Below, piece after piece: positions 1 to 9,082 of a stretch of DNA of 24,113 nucleotides. The stretch comes from Bacteroidales bacterium (GTDB lineage Bacteria > Bacteroidota > Bacteroidia > Bacteroidales > Dysgonomonadaceae). The stretch lies in assembly GCA_012798745.1 (NCBI GenBank), contig JAAZMQ010000047.1:1-24113 (forward strand), given 5' to 3'. The position numbers and the translations under genes are program-made. Position 1 is the stretch's first letter; each line of letters opens with the position of its first letter. The notes beneath the pieces are model-generated. The model saw nothing but the letters and a program-made list of their open reading frames with translations, was not told where the DNA came from and made no database searches.

Positions 1-183
1 ATGCTTAATTGGATGGAATGTGTAAGAAACAACAACACAAAAACCAATGCACCCATAGAGGCGGGATACAGTCACTCCATAGCCACCATTATGGTTACGG
101 CTGCCCTGCATACCGGACATCGTGCCATCTTCGACAAGGAAAAGAAGCAAGTGGTTGCCGGAGGAAAAGTGTTTAAATATTGA
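1..183 (+). CDS. Gfo/Idh/MocA family oxidoreductase, C-terminal end only
   Basis: The first 60 codons of the window are the tail of a protein that begins upstream. The ATG at position 1 is very likely an internal methionine. The visible pattern (NWMECVRNN, then NAPIEAGYSHS, then ALHTGHRAIFD and a closing GGKVFKY) is the usual C-terminus of secreted Bacteroidetes Gfo/Idh/MocA oxidoreductases, NAD(P)-dependent enzymes that oxidise or reduce sugars and their glycosides. The Rossmann domain and catalytic residues lie outside the window, so substrate and export route cannot be read. It ends 343 bp before the ROK kinase and may belong to the same carbohydrate locus. A second, complete family member is at 14069-15322. 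Confidence 0.75.
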   Translation: MLNWMECVRNNNTKTNAPIEAGYSHSIATIMVTAALHTGHRAIFDKEKKQVVAGGKVFKY

Positions 184-526
184 AAAACAATTAAAAAATA
201 GTGGAAGGGGAAAAGTTGTTGAGAAAGTAAAATATGTAGTGTTATGTGTATTTTTATATAAAGAATGAATGATTTCGGTTAAAAGGATGATATGTTGTGT
301 TGAGGGAATTACTGAATGGAAGATAAGTCAATTTACACATGAAAACATTTGCAGCCCTATGCAATGATCGTGAATCGTGGGGGGAAACGAGTGATGATTA
401 TTAAAGATAGGAAGCAATTAGAGAGTATTGGGATGCCATTGTCTTTTATTAAAATAAAATGAGGTTTTACTATGCTCTCTTTTGTATATATTGGGTTTTA
501 AGTGGAAAATCTGTAACGATATATTT
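184..526. other. Intergenic region ahead of the mannosidase operon
   Basis: An AT-rich stretch of 343 bp with no recognisable gene. A 32-codon frame (364-462) and an overlapping 21-codon frame (339-404) are open but match no family I know, so I do not call them. It should contain the promoter of the operon that starts with the ROK kinase. The best -7-like sequence, TATATTGG just after 484, deviates from TAnnTTTG and lacks a clear -33 partner, so no promoter is called. Confidence 0.5.
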
Positions 527-1507
527 ATGACAATATATGACTATTATTATCTAGGTCTCGACATTGGAGGGACTAAATGTGCCGTTGTGGTGGGTGACAA
601 GGATTTCGAGATTCACCGTCGGGTTCAATTCGAAACCCGGACGAAAGAGCGGGGTTACGCCGAGATCTTGGAGGAGTTTTTCCTGCATATCGACGGACTT
701 TTTCTGGAATTTCCCCGGCAGCGGTTGGCAGGCATCGGGATCAGTTGCGGAGGGCCGCTGGATTCGCGCAGGGGCATGATTTATTCGCCGCCCAACCTGC
801 CGGGTTGGGATAATGTTCCCATTGTCGATATTTTCCGTAAAAGATACGGTGTTCCCGTAGCTCTCCAAAACGATGCCAACGCCTCTGCACTGGCCGAATG
901 GCTGATGGGTTCTGGAAAAGGGACACGAAACATGATTTTCCTGACTTTCGGAACGGGGATGGGAGGCGGATTGATATTGGACGGTCGTTTGTACACAGGT
1001 ACCAACGATCTGGCAGGAGAGGTGGGGCATATCCGGCTGGCAGACGATGGTCCCATCGGTTATGGCAAAGCCGGTTCGTTCGAAGGATTTTGCAGTGGGG
1101 GAGGCATCGCACAGCTGGCACGATCCGTGGTTTCCGCAAAACTGAAGAAGGGAGAAACCGTTGGATTTTGTCCCTCCATGGAAATGGCAAACCACCTGGA
1201 TGCAAAGAAAGTGGCGTTTGCTGCTCGGGAAGGTGATCCGGTAGCAAACGAAATTATCCGGATTTCGGGAGAATACCTTGGCAGAGGGCTGGCGATACTG
1301 ATCGATATTCTTAATCCCGAATGTATTGTCATCGGCAGCATTTATACCCGCAACGAAGAGCTTTTTCGACCACATGTGGAGCGCATTTTAAAAGCGGAAG
1401 CGCTTCCCTCCGCACAGAAAGTGTGCCGGATAAAACCGGCATTGTTAGGCGATTCGATAGGAGATTATGCTGCTTTGTGTGTAGCCCTTTATGAGAACAA
1501 ATTTTAA
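527..1507 (+). CDS. ROK family sugar kinase
   Basis: Predicted cytoplasmic ATP-dependent hexose or N-acyl-hexosamine kinase of the ROK family, 326 aa, the usual length. The N-terminal phosphate-binding motif DIGGTK is at residues 12-17. The catalytic aspartate is D116 in QNDANA, followed by the ROK signature FGTGMGGG and the sugar-contacting GEVGH. The usual zinc-binding CxCGxxGCxE cluster is absent; the equivalent stretch reads GPIGYGKAGSFEGFCSG, so this is a Zn-less variant and substrate cannot be inferred from glucokinases. I chose the ATG at 527 because it places DIGGT near residue 12; a TTG at 482 would add 15 residues not typical of the family. It is first in a compact operon with two alpha-mannosidases, so mannose or a mannose-derived sugar is a plausible but unproven substrate. 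Confidence 0.9.
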   Translation: MTIYDYYYLGLDIGGTKCAVVVGDKDFEIHRRVQFETRTKERGYAEILEEFFLHIDGLFLEFPRQRLAGIGISCGGPLDSRRGMIYSPPNLPGWDNVPIVDIFRKRYGVPVALQNDANASALAEWLMGSGKGTRNMIFLTFGTGMGGGLILDGRLYTGTNDLAGEVGHIRLADDGPIGYGKAGSFEGFCSGGGIAQLARSVVSAKLKKGETVGFCPSMEMANHLDAKKVAFAAREGDPVANEIIRISGEYLGRGLAILIDILNPECIVIGSIYTRNEELFRPHVERILKAEALPSAQKVCRIKPALLGDSIGDYAALCVALYENKF

Positions 1508-1517
1508 AAGTATGGGA

Positions 1518-2168
1518 ATGAATAAGGTGGTGTTGCAAGAGCTGTTGGAAAGACATGATCGATTGAAGCCGTTGGAATTTGTTATAAGGAGGGCAGGAGA
1601 AAGCATGATCGACTGTTACAGAAAGGGAGGGAAAGTGCTGGTATGCGGTAACGGCGGCAGCAGTGCCGATGCCGATCATATCGTAGGGGAGTTGATGAAA
1701 AGTTTTGAGAAGAAACGTCCGTTGGAAAGAAAGGTCGGGGAAAATCTTCATGAACGCTTTGGCGATCAAGGCAAATGGTTGGCGGACAACCTTCAGCAGG
1801 GATTGCCCGCGTTGTCGCTTTCGGCACATACCTCGCTTGTTACGGCTATTTCCAACGATTTGGGTGGCGATTTGGTTTTTGCCCAGCAGGTAACAGGTTA
1901 CGGCGATGCGGGGGATGTTTTGCTGGCCCTCAGCACTTCCGGCAATGCCCGAAACGTGATTAATGCTTTAATGGTGGCAAAGACGAAAGGGATGATTACT
2001 ATCGGCATGACAGGGGAAACAGGAGGGAAAATGAAAGAGTTTTGCGATATCTTGATCAATGTCCCCGAAAAACGTACGGCATGTGTACAGGAGTTGCATT
2101 TACCTATCTATCATACCCTTTGTCGGATGGTTGAGTTTGCATTTTTTGGCAATAACCGATTTAAATAA
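1518..2168 (+). CDS. SIS-domain sugar-phosphate isomerase, GmhA-like
   Basis: Sugar isomerase (SIS) domain protein of 216 aa that resembles sedoheptulose-7-phosphate isomerase GmhA throughout. The phosphate-binding motif CGNGGSSADADH (residues 43-54) is followed by GELM with E58 and, near the C-terminus, QELHLPIYH with H194. These correspond to the catalytic Glu and His of GmhA. The second SIS motif is ALSTSGNARNV. Relative to GmhA there is a longer segment between the first motif and the ISNDLGG motif. ATG starts at 1491 (overlapping the kinase stop), 1512 and 1518 are all possible; 1518 gives a family-like N-terminus. Because the downstream PfkB-HAD fusion is RfaE-like, a heptose or related aldose/ketose phosphate is a reasonable substrate guess. 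The catabolic neighbours argue against simple LPS heptose synthesis. Confidence 0.85.
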   Translation: MNKVVLQELLERHDRLKPLEFVIRRAGESMIDCYRKGGKVLVCGNGGSSADADHIVGELMKSFEKKRPLERKVGENLHERFGDQGKWLADNLQQGLPALSLSAHTSLVTAISNDLGGDLVFAQQVTGYGDAGDVLLALSTSGNARNVINALMVAKTKGMITIGMTGETGGKMKEFCDILINVPEKRTACVQELHLPIYHTLCRMVEFAFFGNNRFK

Positions 2169-2179
2169 AAAAGTGAATT

Positions 2180-4750
2180 ATGAAAAAACACAATTCCAAA
2201 AAAAATTCATCTTTTCTTAGCCGTCGGGATTTTCTTATCCGCAGTGCCGTGGGCATGGCAGGCATCGTTTTTGTTCCAAGGGAGAAGTTGTTTGCGATAG
2301 GGGGCAACGAAAATTCTTCCTGGCCTTCCGATGCATCCGGATACCGTTTTCACATGATCGGGCATGCGCATATCGATCCTGTCTGGCTTTGGCCGTGGCA
2401 TGAAGGAATGGCGGTAGTCCACAGCACTTTTCGTTCCGCCCTCGATCGGATGAATGAAACGAGCGATTTTGCCTTTGTTGCCAGTTCGGCCCAGTTTTAT
2501 GAGTGGGTGGCAGAAAATGATCCTGTGATGATCAAAGAGATCGGCAAGAGGGTAGATGAAGGGCGTTGGAATATTGTCGGCGGCTGGTGGGTTGAGCCCG
2601 ATGTCAACATTCCTTGCGGCGAATCGATGGCAAGGCAGGGATTGTATGGTCAGAGAACTTTTCAGCGTTTATTTGGACTGAAAGCAAGAGTGGCTTTCAA
2701 TCCCGATTCGTTCGGACATGCCGGTACCCTGCCTCAAATTTTGAATTTGCAAGGGATGAAATATTATGTTTTCATGCGGCCCGCCCCTCATGAGAAAACG
2801 CTTCCTGCCGAGTTGTTCTGGTGGGAAAGTACCGACGGTTCACGAGTGTTGACTTATCGTATTCCTATCAGTTATAATGAAACGCAACCGGTTAACAAAA
2901 GGGTAGCGGAGATTTTAGAGCGTTTCCGCAACCAGCCGATGAAGAGTCTGATGGCCTTTTACGGTGCCGGGGATCACGGAGGAGGGCCGACCAAAGCGAA
3001 CATCCGGTCCATTGAGGAGCTGAAAGAAGAAAAGGGCGCACCGGCGGTATTTTTCAGCACCATGGATGGCTATTTTGATGAAATAGAAAAAGAGAACCCG
3101 GATTTACCCGTTGTAAAAGAAGACCTGCAACATCATGCTCCGGGGTGTTACACCGCCGAGGTAGCGATAAAGAAAGGGAATCGACATTCGGAAGCGGCTT
3201 TGATAGCGGCCGAAAAGCTGGCAGCGATAGGTTCCTGGGCATGGGGGGCCACCTATCCTAAAGACGAATTTACTTCCGCATGGCACCGTGTGCTTTTTTT
3301 GCAGTTTCACGACAGTCTTGCCGGAACTTCCCTTCCCGAACATTCGGTTACGGCCCGTGAAAGCTATGGGTTTGCCCTGGATACCGCCCATCAGATTGCT
3401 TACAAAACCCTTCAACGACTGGAAAGTCGGATTCCTGCGGAAGATGCCGCTTCCGAGTATTTGGTGGTATTTAATCCGCATGCCCGGGAAACAAAGCAAA
3501 CGGTTGAATACGATTTCAACTGGAGCGACAGCCGACAATCGTCGAGAGTGGAAGACGAACAAGGGAATCCACTTCTGCACCAGTGGACTGCTGCATCGAC
3601 CGAAACCGGGAGCCGCAAGAAATTGATTGCCGAAGTTTCGTTACCACCCTTCGGATATCGTCAGATAAGGCTTTTTGAGGGCGATGCTCCCGCTGTTAAA
3701 AATGGTGTGACGGTAAAGGACAACAGGCTTGAAAATGAGTTTTACAGCATTCGTTTTTCCGAAAACGGTGAGATTGGCATTTTAGATAAACGAACGGGCA
3801 ATGAGGTTTTTTCGGGGAATGGAGTCGGTTGCAGAGCAGTGGTCATTGACGATCCGAGCGATACCTGGAGTCATGACGTAAGGGCTTTTTTGGACGAAAT
3901 CGGTGTTTTTGGGAATGCAAAAATAACCATATTACAAAGTGGTCCGCTGAAAGCCACTCTCCGGGTGGCCACCACTTATGGAAATTCCACTTTGACCATC
4001 GACTGGTCATTAACCCGTGGTTCGCGTAACATAGAGGCAGCCGTAACCCTTGATTGGCACGAACGTCTCAAGATGCTCAAATTTTCTTTCCCGGTAAATA
4101 TCGACTCGCCGACGGCTACTTACGAGGCGCCCTATGGATTTATTGTACGTGAGACCGATGGTGATGAAAATCCCGGTCAACGGTGGATTGATCTCACGGG
4201 CAGGCAAAACGGCAATGTATATGGTTTGACGGTGATCAACGATGCCAAATACGGTTATAATGTGATAGGGAACGATATGCGTCTTTCCGTTGCCCGCTCG
4301 GCAGTTTTTGCTCATCATCATCCCAAACAGTTAAGTCCTGATAAGGAGTACCGATGGATGGATCAGGGAATACATACTTTCCGGATGTTGCTTCTTCCTC
4401 ATCAGAACTCGTGGCAGGAGAACGGGGTGACACAGGTTGCGGAAGAATTCGTGGCTCCGCCGTTCTGTATTTATCAAGGCATTCATGGAGGAGTGTTGCC
4501 GAAATCGGCCTCGTTTCTTTCCGTTGATAAGCCGAACATTATCGTTTCGGCCATTAAAGAGGCAGAAGATAACGATGATGTGATCATCCGCTGTGTGGAA
4601 ACTTCCGGCATACCCACTACGGCTGCGATTGATTTGCGATTTGCGGGTAGAAGGTGGAAAGGCAGTTTTCGTTCTTGTGAGATAAAAACGCTCCGTGTAA
4701 ACCGGGGTACGGGTCGAATCACAGAGGTAAATCTTCTGGAAGAATCTTGA
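2180..4750 (+). CDS. GH38 alpha-mannosidase with Tat signal
   Basis: Glycoside hydrolase family 38 enzyme, 856 aa, a retaining Zn-dependent alpha-mannosidase. The N-terminus carries a twin-arginine motif SRRDFLIRS followed by a hydrophobic stretch, indicating export already folded, probably with its metal loaded in the cytoplasm. Metal ligands are visible in GHAHIDPVWLW (H62, H64, D66). The nucleophile is D176 in FNPDSFGH, and a third metal region is FHDSLAGTSLPE. The C-terminal half is the beta-sandwich part typical of GH38. It starts 11 bp after the SIS gene and precedes a GH92 mannosidase, so both probably trim the same mannose-rich glycan in the periplasm. Bacterial GH38 proteins are often cytoplasmic or Sec-exported, so the Tat signal is noteworthy. 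The linkage cleaved cannot be deduced. Confidence 0.93.
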   Translation: MKKHNSKKNSSFLSRRDFLIRSAVGMAGIVFVPREKLFAIGGNENSSWPSDASGYRFHMIGHAHIDPVWLWPWHEGMAVVHSTFRSALDRMNETSDFAFVASSAQFYEWVAENDPVMIKEIGKRVDEGRWNIVGGWWVEPDVNIPCGESMARQGLYGQRTFQRLFGLKARVAFNPDSFGHAGTLPQILNLQGMKYYVFMRPAPHEKTLPAELFWWESTDGSRVLTYRIPISYNETQPVNKRVAEILERFRNQPMKSLMAFYGAGDHGGGPTKANIRSIEELKEEKGAPAVFFSTMDGYFDEIEKENPDLPVVKEDLQHHAPGCYTAEVAIKKGNRHSEAALIAAEKLAAIGSWAWGATYPKDEFTSAWHRVLFLQFHDSLAGTSLPEHSVTARESYGFALDTAHQIAYKTLQRLESRIPAEDAASEYLVVFNPHARETKQTVEYDFNWSDSRQSSRVEDEQGNPLLHQWTAASTETGSRKKLIAEVSLPPFGYRQIRLFEGDAPAVKNGVTVKDNRLENEFYSIRFSENGEIGILDKRTGNEVFSGNGVGCRAVVIDDPSDTWSHDVRAFLDEIGVFGNAKITILQSGPLKATLRVATTYGNSTLTIDWSLTRGSRNIEAAVTLDWHERLKMLKFSFPVNIDSPTATYEAPYGFIVRETDGDENPGQRWIDLTGRQNGNVYGLTVINDAKYGYNVIGNDMRLSVARSAVFAHHHPKQLSPDKEYRWMDQGIHTFRMLLLPHQNSWQENGVTQVAEEFVAPPFCIYQGIHGGVLPKSASFLSVDKPNIIVSAIKEAEDNDDVIIRCVETSGIPTTAAIDLRFAGRRWKGSFRSCEIKTLRVNRGTGRITEVNLLEES

Positions 4751-4794
4751 CAAGCTTTATTTTCAGTAAATTAAACAATTTAGATACAAAAAAG

Positions 4795-7140
4795 ATGAAC
4801 ATAAAAATTAAAATAGTTGCTGTACTCGCTTTTTTAGGGATCATGGGAGCAGGTTGCGAGAAAAAGACAAAAGATGCTGTTCATTATGTGGATTATGTGA
4901 ATCCTTTTGTAGGAACCGCCGATCACGGACATACTTTTCCCGGTGCTGCTCTTCCGGGAGGGATGGTGCAGTTGAGTCCCGATACCGGTGTGGAAGGATG
5001 GGATTGGTGTTCGGGTTACCATTACAGCGACAGTTCGCTTGTGGGATTCAGTCATTTGCATCGGAGCGGGATGGGTGCCGGCGACTGGGGTGATATCCTC
5101 CTGATGCCCACTATCGGGGAACTAAAAGTTGTTCCGGGGAGTAAAGAAAATCCGGACGAAGGGTACCGTTCGAGGTTTTCCCATCAAGAAGAGAAAGCGT
5201 CGCCCGGTTACTATTCGGTCCATTTGAAAGATTATGGTATTAATGCGGAGCTGACCGTTACAGAGAGAGCGGGTTTTCATCGATATACTTTTCCCCGATC
5301 CTCTGTTTCGCATATTCTTCTTGATGTGGGTCACGGCATTCGCGATAATTGTACCGGAGGAGAGGTGAGGATTGTAAATAACACGGAAATAGAAGGACAT
5401 CGTTCCTCAACCGGCTTTGTCAAAAACAAAGACGTTTATTTTTGTGCCCGATTCAGCAAACCGTTCGAATCTTTCGGTACATGGAATGAAGGAGAGATTA
5501 AAGCGGGTTCGAAGGAGGATTCCGGCCGTCGGATCGGTGCATATGTGGATTATACCACTTCCGAAGATGAGACTGTTGAAGTGAAAGTGGGTATTTCTTA
5601 TACCGGCATCGAGCAAGCACGGTTGAATTTGGAAACGGAAATACCCGATTGGGATTTCAAAAAGATAAAGGAAAGTGCCGAAAAGAAATGGAATGAAGCG
5701 TTGGGCAAAATCGAAATAGAACTCCCGGAAGCAAATGACGAAGAATACAACTGTGAGAAGAAAGTGACTTTTTACACTGCTCTTTATCATTCCCTTTTGT
5801 TTCCTGCCGTCTTCAGCGATGTTGACGGGAAATATGTGGGACTGGACAATCAGATACATAGGGCGGAAGGTTTTACTTATCTGAGCGATTTTTCACTTTG
5901 GGATACCCACCGTGCCCAAATGCCGCTGCTTAGCTTAGTAGAACCGCAAAGGGTTTTGAATTCCGTTCGCACCATGCTGGCACAGTATGAACAAGGAGGG
6001 TGGTTGCCTACCCCTCAACAGTTTGGCAACAGCTATACCAACGATATGATCGGGGATCATCCTGTGGTCGTTATTCTCGATGCCTTTCAAAAAGGGATCG
6101 ACGATTTCGATGTGGAAAAGGCCTATGAAGCCGTAAAAAAGAATGCAACGGAAATGCCTTCTTCCGATCATCCTTCCAGAGGAAGGGTGGGTTTGTATGA
6201 TTACCTGGAATATGGTTACATTCCTTACGATAAACTGAGAGAGTCGGTTTCAAGGACATTGGAGTATGCCTACAATGATTGGTGTGTGGCACAACTTGCT
6301 AAAGCACTGGGTAAAACGGAGGATTACGAGATGTTCATGAAAAGGGCAGCCAATTATAAAAATATAATCGACACGATTACCGGTTTCGCTCGTCCCAAGG
6401 ACAGCAAAGGGAAATGGCTGGATCCTTTTAATCCGAAATTTGTCGGACACGGAAACGAACGGCATTACACGGAAGCAAATGCATGGCAATATACGTGGTT
6501 TGTTCCTCACGATGTGCAGGGACTGATTACCCTGTTGGGAGGAAGGGAAAAATTTTTAAATAAGTTGGATTCGCTTTTTACCATAAGCTCCGATGTGGAA
6601 GAATCCACTTCCGATATTACCGGTTTAATCGGGCAATATGCCCATGGAAACGAACCGAGCCACCATATCATCTATCTGTATAATTATGCGGGAGAGCCGT
6701 GGAAAACCCAAGTGCTGGCAAGGAAAGTGATGGAGGAATTGTACCATGCCGGTCCCAACGGGTTGTGCGGCAACGAGGATATGGGACAGATGTCGGCCTG
6801 GTATGTGTTCAGCGCCATGGGATTTTACCCTGTTTGCCCGGGGCAGAATGTTTATGTTGTGGGAAGCCCCCTCTTCAGCAAGGTAACCCTTCATCTGGAT
6901 AAGAAATATTATCCGGCGGATCAATTTCGGATAGAGGCGGTAAACAATTCAAAAGAAAATAAATATATCCGGTCGGCCGGTTTGGATGGCAATCCTTGGA
7001 ATAAACCGTGGTTCACACATGAAAATATAAAAAGGGGAAGCATGCTTGTTTTTCAAATGGGTCCGCAACCGAATAAAAATTGGGGTGCAAGGCCTGAAGA
7101 TGCGCCTCCTTCCTTTGCTGCGACAGTGCGGGATCAGTAA
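4795..7140 (+). CDS. GH92 alpha-mannosidase, lipoprotein
   Basis: Glycoside hydrolase family 92 protein, 781 aa, a Ca-dependent inverting exo-alpha-mannosidase family. The N-terminus is a short hydrophobic signal ending in GAGC (C21), a plausible though imperfect lipobox. No acidic cluster of the Bacteroidetes surface-export type follows the cysteine, so a periplasm-facing lipoprotein is more likely than a surface one. Family hallmarks are VNPFVGTADHGHTFPGA near residue 35, the HGNEPSHH motif with E620, and GNEDMGQMSAWYVFSAMGFYP with E661 and D662. An upstream TTG at 4747 overlaps the GH38 stop, but it would put 16 residues before the signal peptide; the ATG at 4795 is preferred. The gap to GH38 is 44 bp, which supports co-transcription. 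Confidence 0.93.
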   Translation: MNIKIKIVAVLAFLGIMGAGCEKKTKDAVHYVDYVNPFVGTADHGHTFPGAALPGGMVQLSPDTGVEGWDWCSGYHYSDSSLVGFSHLHRSGMGAGDWGDILLMPTIGELKVVPGSKENPDEGYRSRFSHQEEKASPGYYSVHLKDYGINAELTVTERAGFHRYTFPRSSVSHILLDVGHGIRDNCTGGEVRIVNNTEIEGHRSSTGFVKNKDVYFCARFSKPFESFGTWNEGEIKAGSKEDSGRRIGAYVDYTTSEDETVEVKVGISYTGIEQARLNLETEIPDWDFKKIKESAEKKWNEALGKIEIELPEANDEEYNCEKKVTFYTALYHSLLFPAVFSDVDGKYVGLDNQIHRAEGFTYLSDFSLWDTHRAQMPLLSLVEPQRVLNSVRTMLAQYEQGGWLPTPQQFGNSYTNDMIGDHPVVVILDAFQKGIDDFDVEKAYEAVKKNATEMPSSDHPSRGRVGLYDYLEYGYIPYDKLRESVSRTLEYAYNDWCVAQLAKALGKTEDYEMFMKRAANYKNIIDTITGFARPKDSKGKWLDPFNPKFVGHGNERHYTEANAWQYTWFVPHDVQGLITLLGGREKFLNKLDSLFTISSDVEESTSDITGLIGQYAHGNEPSHHIIYLYNYAGEPWKTQVLARKVMEELYHAGPNGLCGNEDMGQMSAWYVFSAMGFYPVCPGQNVYVVGSPLFSKVTLHLDKKYYPADQFRIEAVNNSKENKYIRSAGLDGNPWNKPWFTHENIKRGSMLVFQMGPQPNKNWGARPEDAPPSFAATVRDQ

Positions 7141-7169
7141 GATAGAGAACATATAATTCAGGGGATGAA

Positions 7170-9074
7170 ATGAAGAAAGAACAATTAGAGAGAATTTTAG
7201 AAGACATACGATCGGTCAGTATTGCCGTAGTTGGTGATTTTTGTTTGGATGCCTACTGGTTTATCGATGAATCGAAAAGTGAAGTTTCCATTGAAACGGG
7301 GCAGATGACCCGACCTGTGAAACGTCAACGCTATTCGCTGGGAGGGGCAGGTAATGTTGCCAACAACCTCACGGCCATGGGGGTGCAGGATGTTCGCGCT
7401 TTCGGGGTAATCGGTTCCGATCCGTTTGGCAACGAAATGGTGAAATTGATGCAGGCGAATGGGATAAATGCCGAAAACATCGTTATTCAAGAGCAAAACT
7501 GGTCCACACACGTCTATGCCAAGCCCTATATTGCCGATGTCGAACAAAACCGGCTCGACTTTGGCAACTTTAACGAACTTTCAAAAGAAACTTCCGACCG
7601 GTTGATCGGATTATTAGAGAGTGCAATTTCCGGGGTTGATGCAGTGATTATCAATCAGCAGGTGTTGTCGGGCATCCATACTGCATATTTCAGGGAACAG
7701 TTGGTGGAGGTGATTCAGCGTTTTCCCGAAAAGATTTTCATTGCCGACAGTCGGCATTACAGCGATGCATACGACGGTACATACCGGAAAATAAATGAGA
7801 GGGAAGCAGTCCATTTCATCGGATTGGAAAAAGATTCCGGCGATAGGGTAAGTTATTCCGAAGTGAAAGAAGCTGCGCTCAAATTGTACAAAAAGTATGG
7901 GAAACCCCTCTTTATTACCCGTGGCGAACGGGGTTCGATAGTGGTGAACGAAAACGGCATAACCGATATTTATGCGCTCATGATCATGGCGGAGGTCGAT
8001 ACGGTGGGTGCCGGTGACAGTTATCTGGCAGGGGCTGCGGCAACGCTTGCAGCGGGTTATGACATTCGGCTAGCAGCCGAAATAGGTTCTTACGTTGCGG
8101 GTGTGACGGTTCAAAAATTGTTTCAAACCGGTACGGCAACTCCGGAAGAAATTCTGCAGATAGGCAGCGATCCGGATTTTATTTACCATCCTGAATTGGC
8201 TGAAGATATCCGTTACGCAAAATACTGGCATGACTCCGAAATCGAAATTGTAAATGAATGGTCGCAACCTCTCCACGTCAAACATGTGATTTTCGACCAT
8301 GACGGTACTATTTCCACCCTGCGCGAAGGGTGGGAACGGATTATGGTACCGATGATGATAAAAGCCATTTTGGGGGATCATTTTTACGATGTCGACGAGG
8401 CTTTGTATCATAAAATACGCAACAGGGTAATCGATTTTGTGGATAAAACTACCGGCATTCAAACGTTGGTGCAGATGAAGGGTTTGGTTGACCTTGTTAA
8501 GGAATTTGGTTTAGTACCTGAAGAACAGATTTTCGATGAATTCGGCTACAAGGAGATTTATAACCAAGAATTGCTGTCCATGGTTAAGAAAAGAGAGACC
8601 AAACTGAAGAGGGGTGAATTGTCCGTGGAAGATTTCACGATAAAAAATGCCATTCCATTGCTGGAAAAACTATACCAAGCAGGGATTACTCTTTACCTTA
8701 CCAGTGGTACCGATGAGGAGGATGTGAAAAACGAAGCCCGTATCCTCGGCTATGATCATCTGTTCAAAGGCGGTATTTATGGATCTGTTGGCGATATAAC
8801 CAAAGATGCAAAAAAAATGGTGATTGATCGTATTTTAAATGTAATCGGTGAATCGAATACGGGACAGTTGGTCACTTTTGGTGACGGACCGGTTGAAATA
8901 CGTGAGACCCGCAAGCGTGGTGGAAGAACCATTGGTGTTGCCAGTGACGAAATGAAACGTTATGGTCTGAACGAAAGCAAACGTACCCGACTTATCAAAG
9001 CCGGTGCAGACGTAATTATTCCCGATTTTTCGCAGTTGCCGGAATTACTTCAATTATTGAACCTGAAAAATTAA
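7170..9074 (+). CDS. RfaE-like PfkB sugar kinase fused to HAD phosphatase
   Basis: A 634-aa two-domain cytoplasmic protein. Residues about 1-330 form a PfkB/ribokinase-fold kinase closest in pattern to the heptose-7-phosphate kinase domain of HldE/RfaE: VVGDFCLDAYW at the start, GGAGNVANN near residue 60, and the catalytic DTVGAGDS with D283. Residues about 370-634 form a HAD phosphatase of the phosphoglycolate-phosphatase type: motif I FDHDGT (D376, D378), a serine/threonine motif in LYLTSGTDEE, and motif IV FGDGPVE (D572). HldE normally carries a cytidylyltransferase domain at this place, which is absent. Fusion of kinase and phosphatase suggests consecutive steps, such as making a bisphosphate and removing one phosphate (inference). 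It starts 29 bp after GH92 and ends 8 bp before the DHS-like gene. The true substrate is unknown. Confidence 0.85.
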   Translation: MKKEQLERILEDIRSVSIAVVGDFCLDAYWFIDESKSEVSIETGQMTRPVKRQRYSLGGAGNVANNLTAMGVQDVRAFGVIGSDPFGNEMVKLMQANGINAENIVIQEQNWSTHVYAKPYIADVEQNRLDFGNFNELSKETSDRLIGLLESAISGVDAVIINQQVLSGIHTAYFREQLVEVIQRFPEKIFIADSRHYSDAYDGTYRKINEREAVHFIGLEKDSGDRVSYSEVKEAALKLYKKYGKPLFITRGERGSIVVNENGITDIYALMIMAEVDTVGAGDSYLAGAAATLAAGYDIRLAAEIGSYVAGVTVQKLFQTGTATPEEILQIGSDPDFIYHPELAEDIRYAKYWHDSEIEIVNEWSQPLHVKHVIFDHDGTISTLREGWERIMVPMMIKAILGDHFYDVDEALYHKIRNRVIDFVDKTTGIQTLVQMKGLVDLVKEFGLVPEEQIFDEFGYKEIYNQELLSMVKKRETKLKRGELSVEDFTIKNAIPLLEKLYQAGITLYLTSGTDEEDVKNEARILGYDHLFKGGIYGSVGDITKDAKKMVIDRILNVIGESNTGQLVTFGDGPVEIRETRKRGGRTIGVASDEMKRYGLNESKRTRLIKAGADVIIPDFSQLPELLQLLNLKN

Positions 9075-9082
9075 AGCGAATC

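Noticed and set aside
339..462. Two short overlapping open frames (21 and 32 codons) in the region before the ROK gene
   Set aside because: No recognisable family, no support for translation, and lengths expected by chance.
482..526. TTG start extending the ROK kinase by 15 residues
   Set aside because: ROK proteins begin close to the DIGGT motif; the ATG at 527 gives the normal length.
551..1375. Long antisense open frame opposite the ROK kinase
   Set aside because: No family features; it is a mirror of the coding pattern of the real gene.
4747..4794. TTG start for the GH92 gene overlapping the GH38 stop (TTGA)
   Set aside because: It would place 16 polar residues before the lipoprotein signal; the ATG at 4795 gives a proper signal peptide.
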